Assembly: GCA_964036045.1 (NCBI GenBank) | Contig: OZ038400.1 | Location: 12,707,079 to 12,771,078 of the forward strand | Direction of reading: 5' to 3' | Source: Eutreptiella sp. 'Long Island Sound 2002' | Taxonomy: Eukaryota > Euglenozoa > Euglenophyceae > Eutreptiales > Eutreptiaceae | DNA length: 64,000 bases | Shown here: positions 47,501 to 55,345 of the stretch, in pieces | How the letters are laid out: each line of letters opens with the position of its first letter | Position numbering within the stretch: the first letter of the stretch is position 1 | Translations under genes and position numbers: made by a program | The notes under the pieces: model-generated | Seen by the model: the letters and a program-made list of their open reading frames with translations, nothing else | Database searches by the model: none | Told to the model about the DNA's origin: nothing

Positions 47501-49213
47501 TCCGAACACCTCCAGATAGGTCCTTATAAGCTTCTGTACCCTCGGGTCCAATATCTTGATCTTGTCCTCCATGTCCTCGTCAGAGTGTAAGTTGCTTGCC
47601 CCCTGGGAAATAGACGTCGGGAGGTGGTCCTCCACCGACTCTTCGCCCGTGGTAGTATCCTTCAGCCCTTGGTAGGCATATAGAAGGTCTTGTTCAACCA
47701 TCTTCGATGGACGATGGCAACATAGGCACGCTCGAGGGGGTTCACATACACATTCCTCCGAGAGGTTGTCCTCCTCTCGGGTCCTCACATGGGCGCCCCA
47801 CACGTTCTTCATGAGCTTGAGATCTACCTCCCTTTGCCAGGTGGTGATCTTCTGTTCGAGGTCCTCCTTCAATTGGGATAGGTCTCCCATACGTCCTTGC
47901 TTCAGTGGCCATGAGCTGCGGGTAGGCTTCGCGTAGCATAGCTTTTTCGCCACCAACTTCCTCTTGGAATCCACATACTCACTGAGCCTGGATCGAGGGT
48001 CCAGCTCCTCGTCCACGGGGTCTTCCACCCTCATGGAGAGTAGGGGTTTTAGTGGGGCGACGTACTCGGCGTTCCCCACTTCCTCCACACAGGTCTGCAC
48101 GAAGAAGGCGTCGTGCTCAGTTTCGTCTTCTGAGTGGATAGAGCTGGGTAGCTCAGATAGTCCACACTCAGAGACTCCATCAGGAACAGGTACACGGCAG
48201 GGAGAGTTGGGGGTGTTGGTGTCAGTCACGACGTACTCATCTCCTCCGGGTGTAGTCTCAACAGCATCTTGAGGTCGTAGGCGATCCTTCAAGTCACCCA
48301 AGGCGAGTCCATCGCTTTCTCGCTCTATAGCCTGGACCAGAGTCGGGTCCAGTTCCTCCCAGGGAATGGAGGTAAGACCTCCGTGCACCACGCTAAGCAT
48401 GCTCCCCCATCCGGGATTTCCAATGGGCGTCTTGCGCCCCAGAGGCACGTAGATGGCCTCATCAGGCAAACGTACAGAGCTGATAGTCAGCCTGTCCAGG
48501 AAGATTCGCCAGTACTCGTTGCCCCCATGGGCTCCCCAATCGGGGGAACACAGGACCATACGGGAACGTTCCAAGGCCACCTTGGTCAGCACCTTCCCCA
48601 GTTCACTGAATCTGGGGTTCCCGTAGGCCATCCCGAACGAGGGCCAGTAAAATTTGTAGCTGCAGTTCTTCCCCTTGCTGCAGTAAAGGTCCAGTTCATG
48701 TTGCTTTTCGCTGGCGAACAACTCCACACTCAGGTCTTCTCGAGAGTAACCCAACTCCTTCAGACCTTGGTCTAGGACTTCCCCCAATAGTTGATAGTCC
48801 TCAGTTTTGGAGGCCGCCATCATGTTAGAGGGCTCCTCCTTCGATAGCCTCAGGTAACTCCAGGTATGTTCCGACTGCTCCAGTGGGACAGACTCTCTGC
48901 CACTGCCGTGGTCCACGTAGAGGAGGTAGGGCGCTTGCAGCGTCAGGGATTGTATCTGGGAGTGCTGCACGAAGAAGTCAGTCCCCAGCACAAAGTCGAA
49001 GGCATCAGTGTCCATCACATAGAACCGATGGGCGATAGTCCTGGAGCCCATAGGTACCTCCACTTCACAGTCCCGGCAGCTGTGCACCACATGTCCATCC
49101 CCCATGCGTATAGCGGCGGTGGTCATGGTGTTCTTCAGGCTCCCACAAGGTAAAATTTTCTTGGCCACTATAGATATTGTGGCGCCAGTATCCAGTACCC
49201 CCAGGGAATTCAC
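44558..49213 (-). CDS. pol: Pol polyprotein (protease, MT-like domain, RT, RNase H, integrase)
   Basis: An intact 1551-codon frame. Residues count from a GTG at 49213; the first ATG is codon 30, so translation must come from gag. Aspartic protease: DTGA at 8-11 and VLGTD near 75. Residues about 155-260 resemble a Dam-like/DIRS methyltransferase domain (ELFAS 164-168, YGNPRF 197-202, SPDW 223-226). Reverse transcriptase: first Asp D692 (KMDKRSGFW) and HIDD at 766-769 in place of the usual Y-x-D-D. RNase H: D920, E993, D1018, D1062. Integrase: H1163, H1168, C1204, C1207 zinc site, then D1234, D1295 and E1331 with 35 residues between the last two. A GPY/F-like module (YFGPYKIL) lies near 1462, and an acidic tail ends in FYLV. 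The domain order is Ty3/gypsy. All catalytic positions except the RT tyrosine look standard. Confidence 0.95.
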   Translation of the reverse strand: MNSLGVLDTGATISIVAKKILPCGSLKNTMTTAAIRMGDGHVVHSCRDCEVEVPMGSRTIAHRFYVMDTDAFDFVLGTDFFVQHSQIQSLTLQAPYLLYVDHGSGRESVPLEQSEHTWSYLRLSKEEPSNMMAASKTEDYQLLGEVLDQGLKELGYSREDLSVELFASEKQHELDLYCSKGKNCSYKFYWPSFGMAYGNPRFSELGKVLTKVALERSRMVLCSPDWGAHGGNEYWRIFLDRLTISSVRLPDEAIYVPLGRKTPIGNPGWGSMLSVVHGGLTSIPWEELDPTLVQAIERESDGLALGDLKDRLRPQDAVETTPGGDEYVVTDTNTPNSPCRVPVPDGVSECGLSELPSSIHSEDETEHDAFFVQTCVEEVGNAEYVAPLKPLLSMRVEDPVDEELDPRSRLSEYVDSKRKLVAKKLCYAKPTRSSWPLKQGRMGDLSQLKEDLEQKITTWQREVDLKLMKNVWGAHVRTREEDNLSEECVCEPPRACLCCHRPSKMVEQDLLYAYQGLKDTTTGEESVEDHLPTSISQGASNLHSDEDMEDKIKILDPRVQKLIRTYLEVFGELPPPTSCDKLVQMDLKLKPEFVGHKIRRRPYPAPKEQADEIEQQIQECIDAGLVLEYKDGDYPLHCSPCFLVAKPGSTAKRLVVDNGELNKKTLNHSGSIPNMESTLEKIASCRYKTKMDKRSGFWQVDLTPNAQELLAFITPQGRVFKWKVMPFGVANAPALFQELMNKILSILRRRPKVQELISRGAQMEAHIDDVCLGTNTQEDHLILLGEFFAVCQENHTRLKLEKCEFMQETMQYLGFDVGYGWWTPAASKAKPLMDAKVRHKDPKKGLHDVRSFIGACNFYRRHIKNFTYTSAVLTDLIKKSTTWRWGPQEQQAFDELKDKVANAKCLGVPRAQGEIILVTDASNVGGGGTLFQWQALEKEEFDSAISQWGTEGLNRDGTLKHSYPDDKWVLVPLGHWNWKWNQARGNYSTYEQELLAGMLVLSSQARLLGSNPVVWLCDQEPVRSFQKGPPPEKAKLRRWWTYLSQLRLTVHHIQGVKNECADYISRNNFDALIGARSEALAKESFSRMDVHLDLNMTMIRPLDGLQQLEYLKEFGDIYKRLEKRLEPLLVNQDQWKRDKSYLWHEDRIVVPSDRVPALLKWTHESSGHVGADCTLRLFKQWFHTTWTDDQLRRTLQPIVDKCPCRSCKPGDIRDRGLYSTLPIPHCANSVLYVDYTEMPKFGGYDFALVATCGLTRFTRVFPCTKHITGGETIKILLEEWFCVYGSPKEINSDEDVRVRSDTCWYKRVLRSLNVQVSTGIPYSHTSNPLCERQIRVLKENVRIWCKTERTRDWVRLLPVISLMMNSQESSATGYSAHELFLGRPAWFLHAPYPEDTHSSVGEWVQEQQAKVDKAKAMLQRVRERQWNKKNKHRVPATYQEGDWVLVHHSRLPAWPRSTSDDPYFGPYKILSVDGHRITVRCSPRLGGTLVCAAQHLKRYYDPEDLCGEEWELNDEEIAALDLQGAASPMEVEGELPDMNAEEMAKEGFYLV

Positions 49214-49219
49214 GCCCCC

Positions 49220-49222
49220 CTA
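49220..49222 (-). other. In-frame TAG just before the protease
   Basis: In the pol frame, read on the minus strand, TCC-GAC-TAG-GGG-GGC-GTG precedes AATTCC and the protease. Upstream of TAG the pol frame is open back to about 49331 and overlaps the end of gag. A ribosome shifting from gag into pol would meet this stop 18 codons after the gag stop. It is either a point mutation in this copy, a sequence error, or a readthrough site. Confidence 0.8.
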
Positions 49223-49274
49223 GTCGGATACGTACCCAAAACACCAGGTCTTGGGTGCCACCAGAGCGTCCCCG

Positions 49275-49751
49275 TCAGAACTCCGCGGGACAGGTCACCT
49301 CGAACCCCTTGTTCCGCAACTTGCGGGCCATCCTCATGAAACGGCTCCTCTTCTTAGCGTTGCCGTCGTCACCACCTTCATGCTCACGCTTGGCTCCTTG
49401 TTCTTGCTGGGCCTGCGTCTGTGAGCGTGTGGTAGGACCAGTCTGCCCTCCAGAGGGCTCGGAGTTCCCCCCTGGATTAGGGTTGGGGTTGCCTCCGTTC
49501 TTGTCCTTGTTCTTGTTGTCGGGCTTGCGGTTAGCGCCTCCTCCTCGTCCACCTTGACCCTTGTCTTGCCCTTGACCACGTCCTTTCGACTTGCCCTTGC
49601 CGGAGTGGTTGCCTTTGGCCTTGCCTCCACCTTTGCCTGAGCCTTTGCCAGGATCCTCACCCTTAAGCTTCGCCGATAGGTGTTGCTTATGGTAGCACTC
49701 ATCCTCATAGTGCTTCCGCTTACCGCAGAATGCACACGTGATGGTGCACAA
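49275..49751 (-). CDS. gag: Gag, nucleocapsid part with zinc knuckle
   Basis: The carboxy-terminal gag segment is in the same frame as the 50220-51752 segment but is separated from it by a middle part in another frame. It holds a CCHC zinc knuckle, C-x2-C-x4-H-x4-C, at 49695-49736 (CAFCGKRKHYEDEC), as retroelement nucleocapsids use to bind RNA. A long Gly/Lys/Gln/Asn-rich stretch and a basic end (NAKKRSRFMRMARK) follow. It ends at UGA (49277-49275) in the context TTC-TGA-C. The pol frame is +1 relative to it. The first codon of the open stretch is TTG, so it has no start of its own and must be read as a continuation. Confidence 0.8.
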   Translation of the reverse strand: MCTITCAFCGKRKHYEDECYHKQHLSAKLKGEDPGKGSGKGGGKAKGNHSGKGKSKGRGQGQDKGQGGRGGGANRKPDNKNKDKNGGNPNPNPGGNSEPSGGQTGPTTRSQTQAQQEQGAKREHEGGDDGNAKKRSRFMRMARKLRNKGFEVTCPAEF

Positions 49752-50240
49752 GTAATGATCCGCAGCTTCGCTTTGGCGCCGGTGTTCTTTTCCTGCTGCT
49801 TCCCCTGGACTACGAAGCAGTCTCGCTGCTCGCAGTCAGGGGCGTGCTGCAGGTGGCCCTGCTCGTCCCTGGCATCACACCAGAATAGCTCCTGCACGTT
49901 CTCAATCATGCGGCCGTGGGCGTGTTTGGGGGTAGTCCCCTGCCCAGGTCGGGACCCTTGGTACCCTTTGCCTCCAGAACCTCCACCACCAGGACGGTAG
50001 TTGTTCAAATGCTGGTCGCTCTCCTTCTCCAGCGCCATCTCCAGGAGCAGCACGCATAGATCCTCGTAGTGGAGGGATCTAGCCTTGCGCTCAGCCGTCA
50101 AACGGCAATCGTCCCATAGCTCTCGGGGGAGCTTGGCCACCAACCAGAATAGCAGGTCGTCGCTGCTGTAGGAGCCGGGCGTCAGTCGTCCAGCCCACTG
50201 ATCCAGATCAGCCAACAGCTCAGATACCCTGCCAGGCTTG
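49752..50240 (-). CDS. gag: Gag, middle part in a shifted frame
   Basis: The frame is open from about 50326 but looks like gag only from about 50240 down to about 49755. It contains VSELLADLDQWAGRLTPG, DDLLFWLVAKLPRELWDD and LHYEDLCVLLLEMALEKE, helical capsid-like sequence followed by a Gly-rich linker. It lies +1 to the preceding segment, with the switch near the CCCC of CTACCCCAAGCC (about 50242), and returns to the original frame just before the zinc knuckle. Two compensating single-base changes would explain this. They could be mutations or sequence errors. Downstream of 49752 the same frame runs on out of phase and is not meaningful. Confidence 0.65.
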
Positions 50241-51752
50241 GGGTAGGTTCTGGATCTCGACCCTGATGGAGAGGTCGGTCTCGTAGGTCGGGTACTGCCT
50301 CTCCAGGGCAACCAACACATCGGCAAAGGTGGCGGAGTTAGTCACGATCTGCCTGACCTGCTTCTCCAGGTACTTGGTCTTGCAGCACTGCAGGAGCAGA
50401 TCGCACTTCACTCGCCCACTAGCGTGGGTTTGGCCGGTCAATCGTAGGAACCGACCAAAGTTCTCAGCGAACTCGCTGAGGTCCTTGCCTGTGAACTCAG
50501 GCAGGTTCACCACGATCTTGGAGGTGGCTATAGCCTTCGCCCCCAGAGCTCGGCGTCCTTCAGGGCGTCGGGTCTTCTTCTTCTTCTTCTTCTTCTTCTT
50601 ACCCTTGGGATCCTCGGGGTCCTTCGGGTCATCGTCCTCCGAGGGCGAAGAAGAGTCCATCGACGGCGGCTCGTCGTCGGAGGGTTCTCCGCCTAGATCA
50701 CTAGAGCCATAAGGCTCCACGTCCACCATTGCCCTTAGGGCTGTCAGCCCCAGCCGGTCCAGCTCGGCCCTCGTCGAGTTCGTCACGTGGCTGTAGGGCG
50801 GCTGGGCCGTTCTCGGCACGAAGGGACTTCTCGGTACTGCTGCAGGCGTCGGCATCGGTCTGCTCCTCAGGCTCCCCAGGGTATTTGTCAACCCTGCCGT
50901 CAGGTGGTTAGCCTGTACTCGGTGGGGTGACATTCCCACCGAGATAGGTGACGTTTGGGGCGGGATCATCAGGGGCTCCAGCTTCTCTCTGATCTCTTGA
51001 GTGAGATCGCCCACGATTTTTGAAGTGGCTCCTCGGAGCACCTCGTTGATCTCCGACCGCGTCAGGGACCTGTTGGAGGATCCTCCCGATCCTCTACTCC
51101 TGCCACCAAGAGATTCGGGTCCTCTCCTCAACCCACTCAAGGGTGCATACCCAGGTGCATACCCAGGAGCATACCCAGGAACATCCACATAGGTTCCAGT
51201 AGCGTGTAGTGGATGGGGATAATCAGCTGCATACCATCGCGGCGCAGAGCTGGAAGCCACCGGCTCACTGGCAGTAGTTGCCTCATGGAGCGCAGTGGTA
51301 GGTGGGCCCATACCATAGGCGGGGTAGGGAGGTATGCCAGTAAAGCCTGTGCCCTCTGCCATAGGCGGGTTGGTTGTGGAAGTGGATGTTGCAGCGGCTG
51401 GGAGTGTGGTGGTTATAGGAGAGGGTGATGCGTGGAGGCCAGAAGCGCTTGGTGCGCCTTCGAAGGTAGGGTCTTGCGTCAGGTCTTGCGCTTGTTCCTC
51501 TCCTTCGTCTGCTTCTTCTCCAGCATCCTTCTCGCTCTCTCCTCTCTTCCTCTTCACAGGCTGAGAGACCACGACGACCTCCTCGACAGACAGGGCCCCG
51601 AAGGCCGTCTGGAGTCCATCCAGGGAGTCCTCAGCCGCATCCACTGGCCCATGTAAGGGCTCCGCCGAAGGTACAGCGCCAGGTGCCGGCCTTGCCGGTG
51701 CCTCAGGCGCTGGCGCTGTCGTCACGTCAGCGTCCTCCTTTCTTGGATCCAT
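50220..51752 (-). CDS. gag: Gag, amino-terminal part
   Basis: A 510-codon frame starts at ATG 51752, about 96 nt inside the 5' LTR, a normal place for gag. Residues 1-340 are Pro/Ala/Ser-rich and low complexity (including three YAPG repeats); residues about 345-400 hold an acidic patch (SEDDDPKDPEDPKG) followed by a run of nine lysines. Residues about 405-505 are a conserved-looking gag/capsid segment (LPEFTGKDLSEFAENFGRFL, CDLLLQCCKTKYLEKQV, ALERQYPTYETDLSIR). The frame stops shortly after NLPQAW, where the next gag segment continues in the +1 frame. Confidence 0.85.
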   Translation of the reverse strand: MDPRKEDADVTTAPAPEAPARPAPGAVPSAEPLHGPVDAAEDSLDGLQTAFGALSVEEVVVVSQPVKRKRGESEKDAGEEADEGEEQAQDLTQDPTFEGAPSASGLHASPSPITTTLPAAATSTSTTNPPMAEGTGFTGIPPYPAYGMGPPTTALHEATTASEPVASSSAPRWYAADYPHPLHATGTYVDVPGYAPGYAPGYAPLSGLRRGPESLGGRSRGSGGSSNRSLTRSEINEVLRGATSKIVGDLTQEIREKLEPLMIPPQTSPISVGMSPHRVQANHLTAGLTNTLGSLRSRPMPTPAAVPRSPFVPRTAQPPYSHVTNSTRAELDRLGLTALRAMVDVEPYGSSDLGGEPSDDEPPSMDSSSPSEDDDPKDPEDPKGKKKKKKKKKTRRPEGRRALGAKAIATSKIVVNLPEFTGKDLSEFAENFGRFLRLTGQTHASGRVKCDLLLQCCKTKYLEKQVRQIVTNSATFADVLVALERQYPTYETDLSIRVEIQNLPQAWQGI

Positions 51753-51848
51753 CTTCTTTCACCCTTCTGCTTATATTTGCCCGTACTCGGCGCACTGGAT
51801 GTACGGCACGGGTTTGCTGCCGGTGCGCAGAGACAGGCTGCCTCTTGC

Positions 51849-52625
51849 TTATAGTGTTTTCAGCACTGTGTTTTTGCTTCCCCTGCTGCTTGCTGTAGGT
51901 GTAGGGTTTCCTGCTGCTTGTTTTGGAAGATGAAAACCTATGTTTTGCAGAAATAGAGCAATCCAGGATAACCCAAGCCAGAAGTGTGCAAAAAGGAGAA
52001 GATCAGGATCAAAGTATGAAGGGCTGCAGTGTAAACAGTGAAAGATGATTGGATATTCACAGAAACTGCAACTCAGGTCACAAATGAATGCATATTGACA
52101 AAGATAGCTGAAATGCTTTGGAAAAGAGTTAGAAAACTGCCTCATGGTCACCCTCTCTTCATAGTGCCATCTCAGGAGATGTGCACTCTTTGTTGTGGGT
52201 CCCATATGTGCTGAGGTGGCAGGGCATGTGGCGATGAGGTCACTGCCATGTCACATGGGATCTTCCTACTTAGCTAGGCTGACCGGGAATTGAACCCAGG
52301 ACCTCTCAAAAAGAGGTGCCCAGCCCCCTAGGGTGCATACCACTAGGATAGCTAAGAATTCATGGAAAAACATAGATAAATGCATAGGCTCTACCTTAGG
52401 TATGTCAGTGCTCAGTCAACTCAGGAAAAGATGAATAGCTTCACATTGAAAGGGGATTAAGGGGTCCACTCCATATCCTGATTGGGTGTTTGGTTCCATA
52501 GGTCAAAATGTGTTATCACCACTTTTGGTGGGACCAATACTAAGATAAAAATGCATGGATGCTCAGTGCATCTCTAATACAACTAGAGTATGCCTCAAAG
52601 CAATGGAAAAGCACTTTTTCTTACT
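51849..52625 (-). repeat. 5' LTR
   Basis: About 776 bp matching the 3' LTR with scattered single-base differences and small indels. Since gag-pol run on the minus strand, this right-hand copy is the promoter-bearing one. Its outer edge is followed by the duplicated GGACC of the satellite. A single T (52625) lies between the shared end CTTAC and GGACC. Confidence 0.92.
52269..52356 (-). other. tRNA-like segment in the 5' LTR
   Basis: Identical in layout to the copy at 41733-41820: CTTAGCTA/TAGCTAAG ends, A-box-like TAGTGGTATGC, UUU-type anticodon hairpin, and a T-arm with B-box GGTTCAATTCC. Its presence in both LTRs shows it belongs to the element and is copied at each transposition. An internal pol III-type promoter is possible but unproven. 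Confidence 0.5.
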
Positions 52626-53135
52626 GGACCTTCCTCTAGAGACTAGTGTCGCTTTCACGCCCAAGACACCTGTCAATTCGAGATCTAGAGCCGTTTTGGG
52701 CCACCCCCCGCTTGGGTTGGTTTCCCAACGGCTACGTTTTCTACGGTGTTTCTGGCTTTTTTGCACTCCCGGGACCTTCCTCTAGAGACTAGTGTCGCTT
52801 TCACGCCCAAGACACCTGTCAATTCGGAGATCTAGAGCCGCTTTGGGCCACCCCCCGCTTGGGTTGGTTTCCCAACGGCTACGTTTTCTACGGTGTTCCT
52901 GGCTTTTTTGCACTCCCGGGACCTTCCTCTAGAGATTAGTGTCGCTTTCACGCCCAAGACACCTGTCAATTCGGAGATCTAGAGCCGTTGCGGGCCACCC
53001 CCCGCTTGGGTTGGTTTCCCAACGGCTATTTTTTCTACGGTGTTCCTGGCTTTTTTGCACTCCCGGGACCTTCCTCTAGAGACTAGTGTCGCTTTCACGC
53101 CCAGGACACCTGTCAATTCGGAGATCTAGAGCCGT
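52626..53135. repeat. ~147-bp satellite array, right part, about 3.5 units
   Basis: Continuation of the 35871-41303 array after the retrotransposon. It starts with the duplicated GGACC and TTCCTCTAGAG and ends inside a unit at AGCCGTTTTTTGG. Confidence 0.95.
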
Positions 53136-53662
53136 TTTTTGGCTCCCTAGAATGCCTCGCATGCATTGCGTTACAGGACAAAAGCCGCATCACGCTTGAA
53201 CTTATTTCGTCACAATCTCCACCAAGGCTTCTTGAGGGAAATTTGGGTGGGAACAAGCTATTGGATGGGTCCGTTGGCCTTTCACTCCGGTTAGACAACA
53301 TGATTTGTGCATCAAGTTTGCCACCGGCCTCAACGTGGAGGACACCTCACACTCAAAACCGGCGTCCATCGAATTTAGGCTCCGCAAACCCATGCCATAT
53401 GTCGTTGCACTACATTTGGCACCGAATGAAATTAGGTCCCAAATTGATACAGTCCCTACGTCTCAACTCAGGATTGGTCGTAGTGCACTAGCTATGTCGG
53501 GGGTCCATGACAGGCCAATTCAATCAATCCATAACTCTTAGGCCATGTCCTCCCACCACACATTGCCAACTGGGACACACCCGCACATTCAAACACCCAA
53601 CTCCAATCCATATGTCTGCATGGCAGCATTGCATAAGACATGGCTAGACACCCCCCCCCCCT
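53136..53662 (+). other. Single-copy stretch, possible upstream part of a host gene
   Basis: A plus-strand frame at 53305-53541 (MCIKFATGLNVEDTSHSKPA... to a stop) has protein-like composition but no recognised domain. It could be an upstream exon of the gene proposed for 53815-55342, or chance. Confidence 0.25.
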
Positions 53663-53794
<132 letters not shown>

Positions 53795-53814
53795 CTATCT
53801 CTGTCACTTGGGGG

Positions 53815-54264
53815 GCGCAGTTGGGGGATGTGACAACTCAAATGGCAGGGGTCCAATCAATCAATGACAAACTTCCACATTTTAAATGTTTTCGATGCCG
53901 CGGGGCATTCCTCGTTGTTGATGCTCGCCATACCCAATGCCTCTCTGCTATTAATTCTGCTGATGGACCACAATATGTGCACCATGTCGATCGCACATCA
54001 CTGTTGCAGCATTTGTAATACACGATGCCTAATTCCATTGTGCCCCCACGTGTTCGATGCCCCATGGGGAACACACTCCCCCAAGACAAACAGGGGTTTA
54101 GATGCTGCGCGATATGCGGGTGGAAGGTGCACTTGAAGGAACCGTCCAAGCTCACTATTCCAGCCAACGCGTGCCAGTTCCATCATGCCATGAAGGAGGG
54201 CGTGGGAAGGCCAATGCAAAGGACAACGGAAACTTTGCACTCGCCCCATATGGGACAACGATGA
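53815..54264 (+). pseudogene. Cys-rich coding-like segment, frame interrupted
   Basis: One plus-strand frame reads FKCFRCRGAFLVVDARHTQC up to a TAA at 54016-54018. It continues in the same frame from 54025 with RVRCPMGNTLPQDKQGF, CCAICGWKVH and ACQFHHAMKEG, then loses sense near 54200. Paired CxxC motifs with a later C and HH suggest a metal-binding fold, but I recognise no family. The stop and the frame change near 54205 mean this is either decayed or contains introns. It probably belongs with the ORF that follows. Confidence 0.35.
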
Positions 54265-55342
54265 AGAGTACACCGAGTACCCCGATCCGTGGCTGAGCAA
54301 AACTAATGAAGGCCCTGGGCTAACCCCTCCTCAACCCGCTCAGCCAAAGTCTAATGAATACTCTGGGCCAACCCCTCCTAAACCCGCTCACGTCGCCCCC
54401 ATTGATGCACCCTCAACCCCTAACCTTGCACCCGGCGCACCTAGACTACTAGACGAGGCTTTCTGTGCGGAGAAAACCTTAGATTGTGTGCAAGCCCTGC
54501 TGCATGAAAAGGTGGGGAAGGGAGTCAAAGTATGGGAGCTTAGAAAACTCCCTCGAAGTGAAAGTCTTTTTCGTTTGAGGGGTTGGGGCCTCAACGAGTA
54601 TGAGGTCCAAAGAGCACAATGGGCCTTTGACCAACCCCGTCGTTGGCCAGTGGCCAAATTGTTCAAGGAAGCGGGAGGTGCAGAGCACGTCATGGGTCCT
54701 CAATCGATACGTGACCCACCTGCTTCTCCGCCCTTTTCTCCCGACAAATCACCTTCTCCACCCCCTTCCAGAATGCCCTCAAAAAACCAAACCCACGAGG
54801 TGTTGTACAACATCGACCCTAACCGTGGCCCACTTGTCCCGTCCAGCCGATCCAAGGCAACTTGCTCCCAGCAAGCTATTGCAACTACCCTGCAATCTCG
54901 GCCGCTTGACAGCACACCGCCTTGCGTGAATGTGATTGCACGGAAAGTTGGGAACGCGCGAGGGAAAGGGAAGGGGAATGGAAAGGGGAAGGGCCATTCT
55001 TCTGCTCGGCACGTTGGAGAAACACGGAAGGGGAAGGGAAATAGGAAGGAGCATTCTCTTGCTGGGCAAGTCGGAGAGATTGGAAAGGGGAAGGGGAAGG
55101 AAAATGGGAATGGGAATGGGAATGGGAAGGGGAAGGGGAAGGGGAAGGAAAGTGATTTTGGGCAAGGAAAGGGGAATGAGTGCCATCGCTTTGCAGCCTC
55201 CAAACCACGAAACCCAAACTCCAAGCCTGTGCCTGATGCTATTAGCGTTTGCAGTAGTAGGAGTAGTAGTAGCAGTAGCCCTGGTCGTTGCTACTTGACT
55301 GGAAGCGACGGTGAAGCATCCCACATAACAATGGCAAGTTGA
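54212..55342 (+). CDS. Hypothetical protein with Pro-rich, unknown and Gly/Lys-rich parts
   Basis: This is the longest open frame outside repeats and the retroelement. It is open from about 54212, with a first ATG at 54488; the part from 54488 is 284 codons. The upstream part carries two related Pro-rich copies (TNEGPGLTPPQPA and SNEYSGPTPPKPAH). Then comes a compact segment (ALLHEKVGKGVKVWELRKLP, FRLRGWGLNEYEVQRAQWAF), a Pro/Ser linker, a long G-K-G/G-N-G low-complexity stretch, and a Ser run near the end. I do not recognise the compact part. The start is uncertain: in euglenids mRNAs receive the spliced leader, so an upstream acceptor rather than a promoter would define the 5' end. The GK-rich part could also reflect a simple AAGGGG repeat on the plus strand. 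Confidence 0.45.
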   Translation, partial: QCKGQRKLCTRPIWDNDEEYTEYPDPWLSKTNEGPGLTPPQPAQPKSNEYSGPTPPKPAHVAPIDAPSTPNLAPGAPRLLDEAFCAEKTLDCVQALLHEKVGKGVKVWELRKLPRSESLFRLRGWGLNEYEVQRAQWAFDQPRRWPVAKLFKEAGGAEHVMGPQSIRDPPASPPFSPDKSPSPPPSRMPSKNQTHEVLYNIDPNRGPLVPSSRSKATCSQQAIATTLQSRPLDSTPPCVNVIARKVGNARGKGKGNGKGKGHSSARHVGETRKGKGNRKEHSLAGQVGEIGKGKGKENGNGNGNGKGKGKGKESDFGQGKGNECHRFAASKPRNPNSKPVPDAISVCSSRSSSSSSPGRCYLTGSDGEASHITMAS

Positions 55343-55345
55343 TAT

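Larger units (their letters stand above)
41304..52625 (-). mobile_element. LTR retrotransposon (Ty3/gypsy-type), about 11.3 kb
   Basis: A complete element on the minus strand lies in the 147-bp satellite, flanked by GGACC duplications. The order in element direction is 5' LTR (51849-52625), leader of about 96 nt, gag (51752-49275), pol (49213-44558), about 2.5 kb without a clear gene, polypurine tract, 3' LTR (41304-42088). Protease, RT, RNase H then integrase is the Ty3/gypsy order. The two LTRs are near-identical with scattered substitutions (for example TTCTCCTGCTGG against TTCCCCTGCTGC), so insertion was fairly recent. The LTR ends are not TG..CA, and I see no clear tRNA primer site starting TGG after the 5' LTR. 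No symbol is assigned because I do not recognise a named family. Confidence 0.93.

Noticed and set aside
44870-49557. Plus-strand ORFs opposite pol and gag
   Set aside because: They are shadows of the long conserved minus-strand frame.
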